From positions 1-42,558 of the forward strand of contig CAMVJU010000011.1 of assembly GCA_947167935.1 (NCBI GenBank): DNA of 42,558 nt, given 5' to 3'. Below the pieces are notes generated by a model that was not told the origin of the DNA, did not search any database, and saw only the letters and a program-made list of their open reading frames with translations. Below, one piece after another: positions 7,599 through 16,098 of this stretch. This DNA comes from an uncultured Prevotellaceae bacterium (GTDB lineage: Bacteria > Bacteroidota > Bacteroidia > Bacteroidales > Bacteroidaceae). Position 1 is the stretch's first letter; every line of letters begins with the position of its first letter. Both the position numbers and the translations under genes were made by a program.

Positions 7599-8576
7599 AT
7601 GAAAAAGTTTTTCCTTTACGCCTTTGCTGCAATGGCGGCAATGTGTATGACTGCTTGCAGCAGCAGCGATGATGACAATAACAATAATGATAACAATGTT
7701 GTTAACATGCCGACTCCGCCCTATGCGGACAAGGCGGTGCAGTATTCCCTCGATACGCCGAAGGCTCCCGAGAATGCTGAAGAAGATGCTCCTCAACTGA
7801 AGACCATCGACTTCACGGAGAGCGGCGACCTACTGGTGGAATTCTACAAGCCCGTCAGTAAGACCACTGTCTATCTCAAGGAGAAGGCTACTGCCAACGG
7901 CAACAGCTATATCGTGAACGGCACGAAGATGAGGGGCACCATCAAAGTGGTGGAGCAGGCCGCAAGAACCACTCGCTCAGGCAGTACCAACATCATTGTT
8001 GACGTGGCAGTTACTTTCTCGGCAGAACAAACTTATACCTATACCACTGAGGATGGAGAAACCATCACTGTGAATAAGGGCGTTCCTCCGACTGGCGACG
8101 AGGCTTTGACCATCCTGGCTCGAACTTGGAACGTGCTCGGCCTTATTCTCGACCTGAAGGGTGATGACGTGAAGGCCTTTATGACTTGGCCTGCCACGAA
8201 TGGTCTTCTTGACCTGAGGACAACCCTACTGAAAGAGGCCCTCGACAGGGGTGTCAGCCTGACTCCTGAAGAGCAGGACGAGCTGAAAAAGACGGTGAAG
8301 AGCGTCACTATCACCAAGACCAAGCTCTTCGCCCTTAACTATACCGATGCTCCTGACGACGTTGCTAGCTGGGACTGGACAGACGGCAGCAAGACCGGCA
8401 TACGTATCACCTTGAAGGATGGCAAGATGGGCAACAAGTTCATTGAGGACGCCTCGATGATTTCCTTCACCTTCAACGGCAATCGCTGCAATATGAAGAT
8501 GGCGACAACCTTCACCGACAATGCCAATAAGAAATGGGATGCCATCGTAACGCTGCAGATGCAGTCGCCTGAATAA
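7599..8576 (+). CDS. Surface-exposed lipoprotein of unknown function
   Basis: The start at 7599 gives a lipoprotein signal peptide (MKKFFLYAFAAMAAMCMTAC) with the lipobox ending MTAC. The frame is open further upstream, but that part overlaps the preceding gene. Immediately after Cys comes SSSDDDNNNNDNN, an acidic/Asn patch of the kind that directs Bacteroidota lipoproteins to the cell surface. It is encoded by a GAT/AAT/AAC-rich simple repeat. The remaining about 300 residues are soluble, rich in Thr, Lys and Asp, with beta-strand character (KTVYLKEKATANGNSYIVNGTK, TGIRITLKDGKMGN). I recognise no domain. It may work with the upstream barrel protein. Confidence 0.75.
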   Translation: MKKFFLYAFAAMAAMCMTACSSSDDDNNNNDNNVVNMPTPPYADKAVQYSLDTPKAPENAEEDAPQLKTIDFTESGDLLVEFYKPVSKTTVYLKEKATANGNSYIVNGTKMRGTIKVVEQAARTTRSGSTNIIVDVAVTFSAEQTYTYTTEDGETITVNKGVPPTGDEALTILARTWNVLGLILDLKGDDVKAFMTWPATNGLLDLRTTLLKEALDRGVSLTPEEQDELKKTVKSVTITKTKLFALNYTDAPDDVASWDWTDGSKTGIRITLKDGKMGNKFIEDASMISFTFNGNRCNMKMATTFTDNANKKWDAIVTLQMQSPE

Positions 8577-8607
8577 AGAGAAAGTGGAAAAAGAAATTTG
8601 GAATAAT

Positions 8608-9228
8608 ATGAAGGCTGCGCTGTTCGATCTGGACGGCGTAGTCTTTGATACTGAGCCTCAGTACTCTGTATTCTGGGGCAGTCAGTGCAGGCTGTACCAT
8701 CCTGAGCATCCTGGCTTGGAGCACGAGATCAAAGGCTCCACGCTGGAACAGATATTCGAGATGGGGTGGGGTGGTGAGCTGGTGCCTGAGCGAGAGAAGG
8801 TGGTAGAACGGTTGAATGCCTTCGAGGCCCAGATGCATCTCGACTATGTAGCGGGCTTTGAGGCTTTTGTCGAATCCCTGCGCCGCAAGGGTGTTAAGAC
8901 TGCCGTGGTGACCAGCTCGAACCGTCAGAAGATGGAGAACGTCTACAAGAAACATCCTGAGTTTAAGGGCTGGTTTGACACCATCCTCACCAGCGAGGAT
9001 TTTGCTGAGAGCAAGCCGTCACCCGACTGCTACCTAAAAGCTGCTAAGCGATTGGGTGTCAGTGCAGATGACTGCGTAGTGTTCGAGGATAGCATTAATG
9101 GTCTGCGCTCAGGAAAAGCAGCCAAGATGAGGGTGGTGGGACTGCTTACTACTAATCCCATAGAAAAGGTTCGAGAACTGAGCGACATACAGATTCCCGA
9201 TTACAAAGATTTTACATTAAGCGTTTAG
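8608..9228 (+). CDS. HAD-superfamily phosphatase, beta-phosphoglucomutase-like
   Basis: A cytoplasmic HAD hydrolase of about 206 residues. Motif I is FDLDGVVFDTEP (nucleophile Asp7, Asp9), motif II the Thr/Ser of AVVTSSN, motif III Lys in SKPSPDCYL, and motif IV VFEDSINGL. The DTE(P) after motif I and the alpha-helical cap place it with beta-phosphoglucomutase and small sugar-phosphate phosphatases. The exact substrate is unknown. A GTG at 8584 would add eight residues; I prefer ATG 8608 because it puts motif I at the usual position. The stop codon and last residues (LSV) lie inside a period-7 tract (9216-9250) shared with the spacer before panB. Confidence 0.85.
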   Translation: MKAALFDLDGVVFDTEPQYSVFWGSQCRLYHPEHPGLEHEIKGSTLEQIFEMGWGGELVPEREKVVERLNAFEAQMHLDYVAGFEAFVESLRRKGVKTAVVTSSNRQKMENVYKKHPEFKGWFDTILTSEDFAESKPSPDCYLKAAKRLGVSADDCVVFEDSINGLRSGKAAKMRVVGLLTTNPIEKVRELSDIQIPDYKDFTLSV

Positions 9229-9250
9229 CTTTAACCATTTAGCATTTCAA
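9216..9250. repeat. Period-7 tract at the end of the HAD gene
   Basis: Five 7-nt units: ATTAAGC, GTTTAGC, TTTAACC, ATTTAGC, ATTTCAA. The second unit contains the TAG stop of the HAD gene. Confidence 0.6.
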
Positions 9251-9263
9251 AATAAACAGAAAA

Positions 9264-10085
9264 ATGGCTGGATATTTAGTCAGCGACGAACGCAAGGTAA
9301 CGACGCGTCGCTTCATTGAGATGAAACAAAAGGGTGAGAAGATCAGCATGCTCACCTCCTATGATTTTACTACGGCAGGCATCGTCGACCGTGCAGGTAT
9401 CGATGGCATCCTCATCGGCGACTCGGCCTCCAACGTGATGGTGGGCAACAGCACGACGCTGCCCATGACCGTCGACCAGATGATCTATCATGCACGTGCT
9501 GTGGTAAACGGTGTCAAGCGTGCCCTTGTGGTGTGCGACATGCCCTTCGGCAGCTATCAGACGGGTGTCCATGACGGTGTTGTCAACGCCATCCGCATCA
9601 TGAAGGAGAGCGGTTGCGATGCAGTGAAGATGGAGGGCGGCGTGGAGATTCTCGACACTGTGAAGGCCATCCTCGATGCCGGCATCCCCGTGATGGCACA
9701 CCTGGGCCTGACGCCGCAGAGCATTAACAAGTTTGGCGGCTATGCCGTGCGTGCCAAGGAGGAGAAGGAGGCTCAGAAACTGCTCTCCGATGCGAAGGCT
9801 CTGTCAGAGGCCGGCTGCTTTGCCGTGACGTTGGAAAAGGTACCCGCTGCATTAGCCGAACAGGTGACACGCGAGATCTGCGTGCCTACCATTGGTATTG
9901 GTGCTGGTGTCTATTGCGATGGTCAGATTCTCGTTGTGGCCGATATGCTGGGCCTCACACAGGGCTTCTCGCCCCGTTTCCTGCGCCGCTATGCCGACCT
10001 GGGTACCATTATGACCGACGCCATCGGACAGTATGTCACCGATGTGAAAGAAGGCAACTTCCCTAACGAGTCAGAATCCTACTAA
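9264..10085 (+). CDS. panB: 3-methyl-2-oxobutanoate hydroxymethyltransferase
   Basis: First committed step of pantothenate synthesis: transfers a hydroxymethyl group from 5,10-methylene-THF to 2-oxoisovalerate, giving ketopantoate; cytoplasmic, decameric TIM barrel. The metal-binding acids are in [11 protein letters not shown] (Asp53) and [10 protein letters not shown] (Asp92). Substrate-binding KMEGG is at 122-126 and the catalytic Glu in VTLEKVPA is at about 191. [17 protein letters not shown] and DMLGL follow as in all PanB proteins. The length of 273 is normal. panC and panD are not adjacent. coaBC, which acts later in CoA synthesis, lies at 38744-39988 on the other strand. Confidence 0.96.
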   Translation: MAGYLVSDERKVTTRRFIEMKQKGEKISMLTSYDFTTAGIVDRAGIDGILIGDSASNVMVGNSTTLPMTVDQMIYHARAVVNGVKRALVVCDMPFGSYQTGVHDGVVNAIRIMKESGCDAVKMEGGVEILDTVKAILDAGIPVMAHLGLTPQSINKFGGYAVRAKEEKEAQKLLSDAKALSEAGCFAVTLEKVPAALAEQVTREICVPTIGIGAGVYCDGQILVVADMLGLTQGFSPRFLRRYADLGTIMTDAIGQYVTDVKEGNFPNESESY

Positions 10086-10112
10086 CTCTCCCCTCACACC
10101 TCACACCTCAAT
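10085..10112. repeat. Period-7 tract between panB and the thioesterase gene
   Basis: Units CCTCACA, CCTCACA, CCTCAAT follow CTCTCCC just before the ATG at 10116. Confidence 0.55.
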
Positions 10113-10115
10113 AAC

Positions 10116-10862
10116 ATGGAGAAAGTAGGACGATATGAGTTTATGGCCGAGCCGTTCCACTGCGACTTCAACGGAAGGCTGTTCATGGGCCATCTGGGCA
10201 ACCACCTGCTCAACGCTGCTGATTTCCACAGCACGAACCGCGGCTTCGGCATGAAATACCTGATGACAATACAGCGCTCGTGGGTGCTCTCGCGCCTTGC
10301 CATAGAGATGACGGAGATGCCCGAACAGTACACGTGTTTTGTCGTAGAGACGTGGGTGGAGAATGCCATGCGTTTCTTCACCAGTCGCAATTTCCGCATC
10401 TGCTCGCCCGACGGCACAAAGGTCTATGGCTATGGACGCAGCATTTGGGCGATGATTGACACAGAGACGCGCCAGCCTACCGACATATTCTCCATCGACA
10501 ACGGTGCCATCAACGACTGGATCGTCAACGACAAGGAGTGTCCCATCGGCAAGGGCGGTCGTGTGAAGATGGGTAACGACGCACAGCTGGTGCACACCAT
10601 CGACACCTATTATAATGATGTAGACATCAACGGGCACATCAATTCTGTGAAATACATTGAACACGTGCTCGACCTGTGGCCTATTGAGTGGTACAGGGAG
10701 CACCAGGTGAAGCGCTTCGAGATAGCCTACGTGGCTGAGGCACACGGCGGCGACCAGCTGTCCTTCTACCGCGAACAGGGTGTCGACGGAGCTTTCAATG
10801 TCAGAATCGTGAAGACGGGCGACGTGGAGGTGGCCCGTGCTGCAATGACGGTTAAGGGTTAA
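10116..10862 (+). CDS. Acyl-ACP thioesterase (FatA/FatB-like)
   Basis: Releases free fatty acids from acyl-ACP in the cytoplasm. The 248-residue protein is a double hot-dog. In the N-terminal half, MGHLGNHLLNAADFHS, WVLSRLAIEM and FTSRNFRI match the bacterial Acyl-ACP_TE family. In the C-terminal half, DVDINGHINSVKYIEHVLD (Asp170, Asn172, His174) carries the Asp-Asn-His active-site signature. Members are common in gut Bacteroidota and shape the fatty acid pool. It follows panB by 30 nt. Its stop is only 3 nt from the stop of the convergent fbp gene, and an inverted repeat overlaps both ends. Confidence 0.9.
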   Translation: MEKVGRYEFMAEPFHCDFNGRLFMGHLGNHLLNAADFHSTNRGFGMKYLMTIQRSWVLSRLAIEMTEMPEQYTCFVVETWVENAMRFFTSRNFRICSPDGTKVYGYGRSIWAMIDTETRQPTDIFSIDNGAINDWIVNDKECPIGKGGRVKMGNDAQLVHTIDTYYNDVDINGHINSVKYIEHVLDLWPIEWYREHQVKRFEIAYVAEAHGGDQLSFYREQGVDGAFNVRIVKTGDVEVARAAMTVKG

Positions 10863-10880
10863 CGGTTATTGGTTAACCGT
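10848..10880. terminator. Possible shared terminator hairpin across two convergent gene ends
   Basis: ACGGTTAA (10848-10855) pairs with TTAACCGT (10873-10880). An alternative inner stem is GGTTAAC (10857-10863) / GTTAACC (10872-10878). It spans both stop codons and has no U-tract, so terminator function is uncertain. Confidence 0.35.
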
Positions 10881-12806
10881 ACCGTGACGATAGGCGTAGA
10901 GCAATGCTTTCAGATCGCTGATCTGAGCGCGCAGCTCTGCGCCTTTGTCTGTATCAGCCACTAACATACGGTGTGTAGACATCTCGACTAGTTGTGTCGT
11001 CGATTTGATGTCAGTACCACGCTGTATGGCGTCTTGTGTCGAGGTGAATGGCTCGTGCTGCACAAGCTGGAAACCGCGACTGTGGTAGATGAGCGTATAT
11101 CCGGCAATGCCCGTCTCGGTGTGGTAGGCCTCCGAGAAACCGCCGTCAATCACCATCAGCCTGCCACCCGCCTTGATGGGATTCTCGCCTGAGCCGGCAT
11201 GTACGGGCACGTGACCGTTGATGATGTGACGTGTCTCACCCTTCACGCTAAAGGCATCAAGGATGCGGTCGCACACCTCGGCTGAGTCACGCAGGCGGAA
11301 ATAGTTGCCCTTCTCCTCGTGATAGGTCTCTTTGTCAGAGAGGAAGTAGCGCTCGAAGGTGGCCATCTTCGACTTGTCAAACAAGGGCGAGTCCTTGCCG
11401 CACCACAGGTAGAGGAAATAGTCCTTGGCATAGGCCTTCAGGTCGGCAGGTGTATCGCTCTGGAAGGCGGAGCGGATGAGTTGTCCGATATACTCCATCA
11501 ATTGCCTTCCGCTGTAGTTCTTGCCCAGTATCTCCACCTCTTTCAGCGTTCCGTCGTCGTTCAGGGGCACGGAGGCGTGGAAGAGCAGGTTTTGATTGCA
11601 AATCTTATACATACAGCCGTGCGAGAGGATGGTGCGGATGTGCTTGCGCAGCTTCTCGCTGACACGGAACGAGTGGTGCAGCTTCTGCATCAGCGCTTCT
11701 TCCTCGGGCGTAAGCTCTATAACGCCTGTGGGGAAATGGCTGTCATTCAAGCTGTATTTCTTGCCATCGACGATACATGTTTTCTCCTTGATGTCGACAG
11801 ACTCTATCAGGCAACGGTCTTCCATCTCCCATTCTTTGCGGCGGTGGAAGATACGGGTCTCCTCCTTGAACTGGATGACGCTGATGGCCTTGTGCATCTT
11901 CGCTGTCAGCTGAAGCGTCTTCTCATCCATCTTCGTATCTTTCAGTAGCTTGGGAATGAACTCCTCGCAAGGGTCGTCGCCGTAGGTCTCGAGGGCGAAG
12001 GTGGCCAGGGGCACGAGGTTGATGCCGTAGCCTTCTTCCAAGGTGGCGAGGTTGGCATAGCGCAACGAGAGACGCAGCACGTTGCAGATGCAGGCATCGT
12101 TGCCGGCAGCAGCGCCCATCCAGAGGATATCGTGATTGCCCCACTGGATGTCCCACGAGTGATACTGGCGCAGCGTGTCCATGATGATATGTGCGCCGGG
12201 GCCTCGGTCGTAGATGTCGCCGAGGATATGCAGCTGGTCAATGGCCAGTCGCTGAATGACATTGCAGATATCTACGATGAAGTCGTCGGCACGTCCTGTG
12301 GAAATGATGGTGTCGACAATGACGGCCACATAGGCGGCCTTGTCCTGATCGTCGGTGCGCTCGTGCAACAGCTCCTCGATGATATAGCTGAACTCCTCGG
12401 GCAGGCTCTTGCGCACCTTTGAGCGGGTGTACTTCGATGAGACGTCGCGGCAGACGCGCACCAACTGGTGAATGGTGATGCGATACCAGTCGTCCAGGTC
12501 CTCTTCCTGCGCCTTGATGAGCTCCAGTTTCTGCTCGGGGTAGTAGACGAGGGTGCACAGCTCCTTTTTCTCTGCTTCGCGTATGGTATTGCCGAAAATC
12601 TCACCCACCTTGCGCTTGATGTTGCCAGAGGCGTTCTTCAGTACGTGGATGAATGCCTCATGCTCGCCGTGCAGGTCGGCCAGGAAGTGCTCAGTTCCCT
12701 TGGGCAGGTTAAGGATGGCTTCCAGGTTGATAATCTCGCTGGCAGCATCGGCCACGGTAGGGTAGGTATGCGATAGCAGGTGCAGGTATCTCTCGTCGGT
12801 GTTCAT
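10866..12806 (-). CDS. fbp: Class III fructose-1,6-bisphosphatase
   Basis: Gluconeogenic hydrolysis of fructose 1,6-bisphosphate to fructose 6-phosphate. This is the metallophosphatase-fold class III type found in Firmicutes and Bacteroidota, at 646 residues, the usual length. The calcineurin-like metal motifs are in order: LADLHGEHE (Asp44, His46), LGDIYDRG (196-202) and WGNHD (222-226). Further conserved parts include LFHASVPL and INGHVPV near the C-terminus. The start at 12806 (MNTDERYLHLLSHTYP) matches family N-termini. It is downstream of the glycosyltransferase genes on the same strand, separated by a 63-nt heptad repeat that may isolate or join transcription. The opposing aldolase gene (20917-21927) acts on the same substrate. 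Confidence 0.95.
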   Translation of the reverse strand: MNTDERYLHLLSHTYPTVADAASEIINLEAILNLPKGTEHFLADLHGEHEAFIHVLKNASGNIKRKVGEIFGNTIREAEKKELCTLVYYPEQKLELIKAQEEDLDDWYRITIHQLVRVCRDVSSKYTRSKVRKSLPEEFSYIIEELLHERTDDQDKAAYVAVIVDTIISTGRADDFIVDICNVIQRLAIDQLHILGDIYDRGPGAHIIMDTLRQYHSWDIQWGNHDILWMGAAAGNDACICNVLRLSLRYANLATLEEGYGINLVPLATFALETYGDDPCEEFIPKLLKDTKMDEKTLQLTAKMHKAISVIQFKEETRIFHRRKEWEMEDRCLIESVDIKEKTCIVDGKKYSLNDSHFPTGVIELTPEEEALMQKLHHSFRVSEKLRKHIRTILSHGCMYKICNQNLLFHASVPLNDDGTLKEVEILGKNYSGRQLMEYIGQLIRSAFQSDTPADLKAYAKDYFLYLWCGKDSPLFDKSKMATFERYFLSDKETYHEEKGNYFRLRDSAEVCDRILDAFSVKGETRHIINGHVPVHAGSGENPIKAGGRLMVIDGGFSEAYHTETGIAGYTLIYHSRGFQLVQHEPFTSTQDAIQRGTDIKSTTQLVEMSTHRMLVADTDKGAELRAQISDLKALLYAYRHGTVNQ

Positions 12807-12812
12807 TAGGAG

Positions 12813-12875
12813 TATAGAGTTTATGGTTAAGAGTTAAGAGTTAAGAGATGAGAGTTTAGAGTTCAGAGTTGAGAG
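12813..12875. repeat. Nine-unit period-7 tract (TTNAGAG consensus)
   Basis: Units from 12827 are TTAAGAG x3, ATGAGAG, TTTAGAG, TTCAGAG, TTGAGAG, preceded by TATAGAG and TTTATGG. The tract fills the spacer between the GT4 and fbp genes and runs into the GT4 gene, supplying its last residues (TLNSEL) and stop codon. Confidence 0.75.
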
Positions 12876-13977
12876 TTGTGTAGAGTGATTCGTATTGTTT
12901 GGCCACTTTCAGGTAGTCGTGATGTTTTCTGGCATATTCGATGCTTTGTTGCTTCAGCAGGGGCAGCCGTTCGGGATGCAGCACCAGCTGTTCCAGTTGT
13001 TCGCAGACACTCTCGTAGTTGGGTTCTACGTTGATGACGGGCCGCAGTTCCTGTTCGCCGATGATGTCATAGTTCTCAGGCTCGCCTCCGCCAATGACGA
13101 CGATACCTTTCGACATCGCCAGCAAGGCATTCATGGCTGGCGTGTAGCCGTAGAGCTGGTCCATGATGACGTCGCTGTTGTCCATCTTCTGCTGATACTC
13201 GTTGAAGGGCAGGCCCTCAGCCACCACCAATTCTAGTCTTTCAGGATATTTCTCCTTCACAGCCTGTGCAGCACGCAGCATCAAATCGGTGCCCTTGTAG
13301 GCGCTACGGCCACGACTGATGCCGATGAAGAGGATGATGGGGCCTGTTGGTCTCATAGGACTCATGGGCCTCATAGGACTCATAGGACTCATGGGGCGAA
13401 TGGGCAGGGGGATGAAGGTGGTCTTTTGAGGAAAATGGGGGCGGTAGCACACATCATATTCATAGAGTCCGGTGACGATGGCATCACAGTCGTTCGCAAT
13501 CTCGATGTTCAGCTTTGCCTTTGGTGTGTCAAACCAGTCGAGACGGTCTCTCATCGCACATTCGTCGGTGCGCAATGTGTCGCCGATATTGAAGTCGCTG
13601 TAGCGCAAGGGCTTCCTTTCCACACACTCCTTCACCCAAAAGTGATCCATACCCATCGCGCAGAGGACGATGTGGCGGTTGCTTCGACGCAGATAGCGAT
13701 AAATGGGGAAGATACGCTCGGCCTTCAGCTCGAGGAACATGGGATTGATGAGCTGCACCACGTCATAGCCTCGCCATCGCGGCAGCAGGGTGGCAATCTT
13801 CGCCATCAGCGCCAGTCCACCTATCTTTCCTTCACGTCGTGCCAAGTCCTGATCGCGAGGATAGTCTTTCCAGAAGTCGCCGTTGGATGCCACAGTAACG
13901 TCATGCCCCAATTGCCGCAGACCTTCGGCCAGCGTATTGTGCACGTTGCTGTATTCACCTAAGAGCAGTATCTTCAT
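12856..13977 (-). CDS. Glycosyltransferase, GT4-like (GT-B fold)
   Basis: A 373-residue GT-B type glycosyltransferase. The N-terminus MKILLLGEYSNVHNTLAEGL has the glycine-rich first strand and loop of family 4. In the C-terminal half, ILFIGISRGRSAYKGTDLML and the Glu motif GGGEPENYDIIGEQELRPVI fit the donor-binding region. Probably builds a surface polysaccharide or lipid-linked glycan with the two GT2 genes upstream. It overlaps the upstream GT2 gene by 4 nt (ATGA), so translation is coupled. Between the two lobes there is an odd stretch of seven x-P-M/T triplets (RPMSPMSPMRPMSPMRPTGP), encoded by a 9-nt tandem repeat, that is not family sequence. The C-terminus and stop codon come from a heptad repeat. 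Acceptor and donor are unknown. Confidence 0.82.
   Translation of the reverse strand: MKILLLGEYSNVHNTLAEGLRQLGHDVTVASNGDFWKDYPRDQDLARREGKIGGLALMAKIATLLPRWRGYDVVQLINPMFLELKAERIFPIYRYLRRSNRHIVLCAMGMDHFWVKECVERKPLRYSDFNIGDTLRTDECAMRDRLDWFDTPKAKLNIEIANDCDAIVTGLYEYDVCYRPHFPQKTTFIPLPIRPMSPMSPMRPMSPMRPTGPIILFIGISRGRSAYKGTDLMLRAAQAVKEKYPERLELVVAEGLPFNEYQQKMDNSDVIMDQLYGYTPAMNALLAMSKGIVVIGGGEPENYDIIGEQELRPVINVEPNYESVCEQLEQLVLHPERLPLLKQQSIEYARKHHDYLKVAKQYESLYTTLNSEL
13349..13402. repeat. Period-9 tandem repeat inside the GT4 gene
   Basis: Six 9-nt units on the + strand: GGTCTCATA, GGACTCATG, GGCCTCATA, GGACTCATA, GGACTCATG, GGGCGAATG. Read on the coding strand they give Pro-Met-Ser/Arg triplets. Confidence 0.8.
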
Positions 13978-14954
13978 CTCTCTTTGTTCAGGAAAGGTAG
14001 CGTTCGCATGAGGATTGTGCGTCCGATGGAGCTATTGGTCATGCGGCGGAACCACTTGTATTTCTGGGTGTAGTCGCGGTCGGGTAGGGGGAAGATCCCT
14101 ATTTTGCCCAGCTCCTCCAACTGGCGGTCGAGATAGTGACGGCTTCGGGTGAGCACAATCACATTATAGATATAGTCCATCGTGAGCTGCGCAGTACGTC
14201 GCTGCATGGCTACACGCTCCTCAGGCGGCAGGGTGCTGCATTTCTTGTGCAGACTTAGCAACACACCCTTGGCATCGCCCAGTCGCTGCAGCCGACTACG
14301 CATGTCTGTACGGTTGATAGCCGATGCAGGGCGCTGACGGTAGTAGTAGGCGCGTGCCGTAGTGGAAATCACCCTCTCGGCACGCAAAAGCAGCTGCGGC
14401 GTAAACTCCTCGTCCTCGCCGTAGGCAATGCCTGGTGTGAAACGTAAAGAGCCCAGCATACTGCGCTGGAAGAGAATCGTGCATACCGAGCCGTGAATGT
14501 TCTGCTGACGCATCATGGTGGCGCCAGTCATTGGGTCCGTGTCCCTGTAGCTCGTATTCTTGTCGGGTTTTTCGCAGAAGTCGAACATGACCAAATCGGC
14601 TTTGCCGTATCGCACCAGGTCGATCACATGCTCGTAGGGCGTGCGCAATAGGACGTCATCGGCATCGATGAACTGCACAAAATCGCCATCGGCCATCTTC
14701 AGGCCCATGTTACGTGCCACTGCCACACCCTGATTCTTCTGGCGGATATAGATGATGTCGTCAGCCAATGTGCCAAGAGCAGCAAGAGGACTCTCGTCGG
14801 AGCCGTCATCCACCACGATAATCTCGCGTTCGAATGGCCGCAGCGACAACTCGCCGATGCTTTCAATGCAGACCCGTAGCATGTCTACCGGCACATTGTA
14901 GGCAGGAATAATGAAGCTGATCAGCTTTTTCTGATTCTCTTGTTGATATGGCAT
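13974..14954 (-). CDS. Glycosyltransferase family 2
   Basis: A 326-residue GT-A fold transferase acting at the cytoplasmic face of the membrane. SFIIPAYNV starts the nucleotide-binding fold at about residue 13, IIVVDDGSDESP binds the nucleotide, and FIDADD is the DxD metal motif (about residue 100). EDEEFTPQLLLRA carries the acidic catalytic region. The C-terminal part is helical with many Arg residues (MRSRLQRLGDAKG, MTNSSIGRTILMR), suiting membrane association. The start at 14954 lies 34 nt inside the upstream GT2 gene, and its own end overlaps the GT4 gene by 4 nt, so the three genes form one tight operon. The sugar is not predictable. Confidence 0.88.
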   Translation of the reverse strand: MPYQQENQKKLISFIIPAYNVPVDMLRVCIESIGELSLRPFEREIIVVDDGSDESPLAALGTLADDIIYIRQKNQGVAVARNMGLKMADGDFVQFIDADDVLLRTPYEHVIDLVRYGKADLVMFDFCEKPDKNTSYRDTDPMTGATMMRQQNIHGSVCTILFQRSMLGSLRFTPGIAYGEDEEFTPQLLLRAERVISTTARAYYYRQRPASAINRTDMRSRLQRLGDAKGVLLSLHKKCSTLPPEERVAMQRRTAQLTMDYIYNVIVLTRSRHYLDRQLEELGKIGIFPLPDRDYTQKYKWFRRMTNSSIGRTILMRTLPFLNKER

Positions 14955-15811
14955 AATATTTTGATTCCTAATGTGTTGATAATGATAGTCTTTAGTCTTT
15001 GTGAAATACTTAGTCCTTTCGCAAATGGGGAGACACGACGTTTCGGAAGCTGTGGCTTTCTACCTGTCATTCGGCAGACATCCAGCTGAATATTCAGCAC
15101 GTGCATATAGTATCGGTCGTCCAGCCAATGCGCCATTACTTGCAAATGTGCATCCAAGAGCATCTGCAGCTCGCTTCCTGTGGCTGTCGCCGTGATGCCG
15201 GTGTCGTTTGAACAGTAATAATAGAGGCCCTTGTCGCTGTTTTTCAAGGATTTAACATTTATTAAAATCAAGGGTAGGGTAGATACGTCCTCAAAAACCT
15301 TGCCCTTTGGGAAACGCACATGGTCGAATAGCGAGCGCCTGAAAATCTTATTCCATACATAGCAATGCTCATAGCAATGACCCTTGAGCCAATAATCCTG
15401 CATATTCTCGTAGGTGGTATCCTTGAAAATGATTTGCTGCTGCTTGCTTGAGCCATAGAAACGCCAAAACGGAAACTCCACGATGTCGGCCGTTTCTGCC
15501 AGTTTCATCACTTCTGCATAGGTGTTGGTGGCCAAATAATCATCGCTGTCAATGAAAGTGATGAATTCTCCCTTGGCCACATCCAAACCGACATTACGCG
15601 CTTCGCTCAGTCCGCCGTTCTGCTTGTGGATAACGCTGATACGAGCGTCGCGTTGGGCCCAAGCGTCGCATAGCTGCGGACTGTTGTCTGGCGAGTCATC
15701 GTCAACGAGGATAATCTCCAGGTCGTCAAATGTCTGGCTCACCACACTTTGTACGCAACGGTCCAGTGTTTTTTCAACACAGTAGACTGGAATGATGATG
15801 CTGAGTTTCAC
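14921..15811 (-). CDS. Glycosyltransferase family 2 (GTG start, first gene of operon)
   Basis: A 296-residue GT-A fold enzyme: LSIIIPVYCVEKTLDRCVQS, IILVDDDSPDNS, NGGLSEARNVGL and the DxD motif FIDSDD (about residue 92). The C-terminus is basic (HINKRIRKS), as in many membrane-associated wall or LPS glycosyltransferases. The start is GTG at 15811: no other start is available before the conserved first strand. A canonical promoter (TTTG, 19 nt, TAATTTTG) ends only 5 nt upstream, so the mRNA is predicted to be leaderless or nearly so. It heads the three-gene glycosyltransferase operon. The upstream GH5-GH43 gene is divergent. Confidence 0.87.
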   Translation of the reverse strand: MKLSIIIPVYCVEKTLDRCVQSVVSQTFDDLEIILVDDDSPDNSPQLCDAWAQRDARISVIHKQNGGLSEARNVGLDVAKGEFITFIDSDDYLATNTYAEVMKLAETADIVEFPFWRFYGSSKQQQIIFKDTTYENMQDYWLKGHCYEHCYVWNKIFRRSLFDHVRFPKGKVFEDVSTLPLILINVKSLKNSDKGLYYYCSNDTGITATATGSELQMLLDAHLQVMAHWLDDRYYMHVLNIQLDVCRMTGRKPQLPKRRVSPFAKGLSISQRLKTIIINTLGIKILCHINKRIRKS

Positions 15812-15816
15812 AACTG

Positions 15817-15847
15817 CAAAATTATACTTTTCTGAGAGAATATCAAA
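15817..15847 (-). promoter_or_regulatory. Canonical promoter of the glycosyltransferase operon
   Basis: On the minus strand TTTG (15847-15844), a 19-nt spacer, then TAATTTTG (15824-15817), a full match to the Bacteroidota sigma-ABfr consensus. The predicted transcription start is at or next to the GTG at 15811. Confidence 0.8.
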
Positions 15848-15985
15848 ATATTTTCCTCATTTTTGTTCTCCTATTTATCATAATGAAGATTCTAAGCAAA
15901 AAGTGGATAGAATGGCGTTCATCGGTTTTTTATGGAAAAAGTGGTTGTTTATTTAAAAAGAAAGATGTATATGAGTTTTTTTCAG

Positions 15986-15993
15986 TATCTTTG
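15986..15993 (+). promoter_or_regulatory. -7 box TATCTTTG upstream of the GH5-GH43 gene
   Basis: TATCTTTGCAG, identical to the box before the 6761 gene. It implies a long A-rich 5' leader of about 105 nt before the ATG at 16099. The rest of the 15848-16098 spacer is AT-rich with no other recognisable feature. Confidence 0.6.
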
Positions 15994-16098
15994 CAGCGAG
16001 AAATCTGAAATTGAATTCAAAAGCGAGAATCTAAGAAATGATTTCATCATTGAAATTAGAAATACAAAACCAGAAATAAAAATACAAATACAAAAATA

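Noticed and set aside
9264..10862. panB and the thioesterase as a specific fatty acid/CoA operon
   Set aside because: They are adjacent with a repeat-filled spacer, but no pathway step joins them and the HAD gene upstream is unrelated, so a functional link is not supported.
12813..12875. CRISPR-like array
   Set aside because: Units are 7 nt with no spacers and there are no cas genes in the window.
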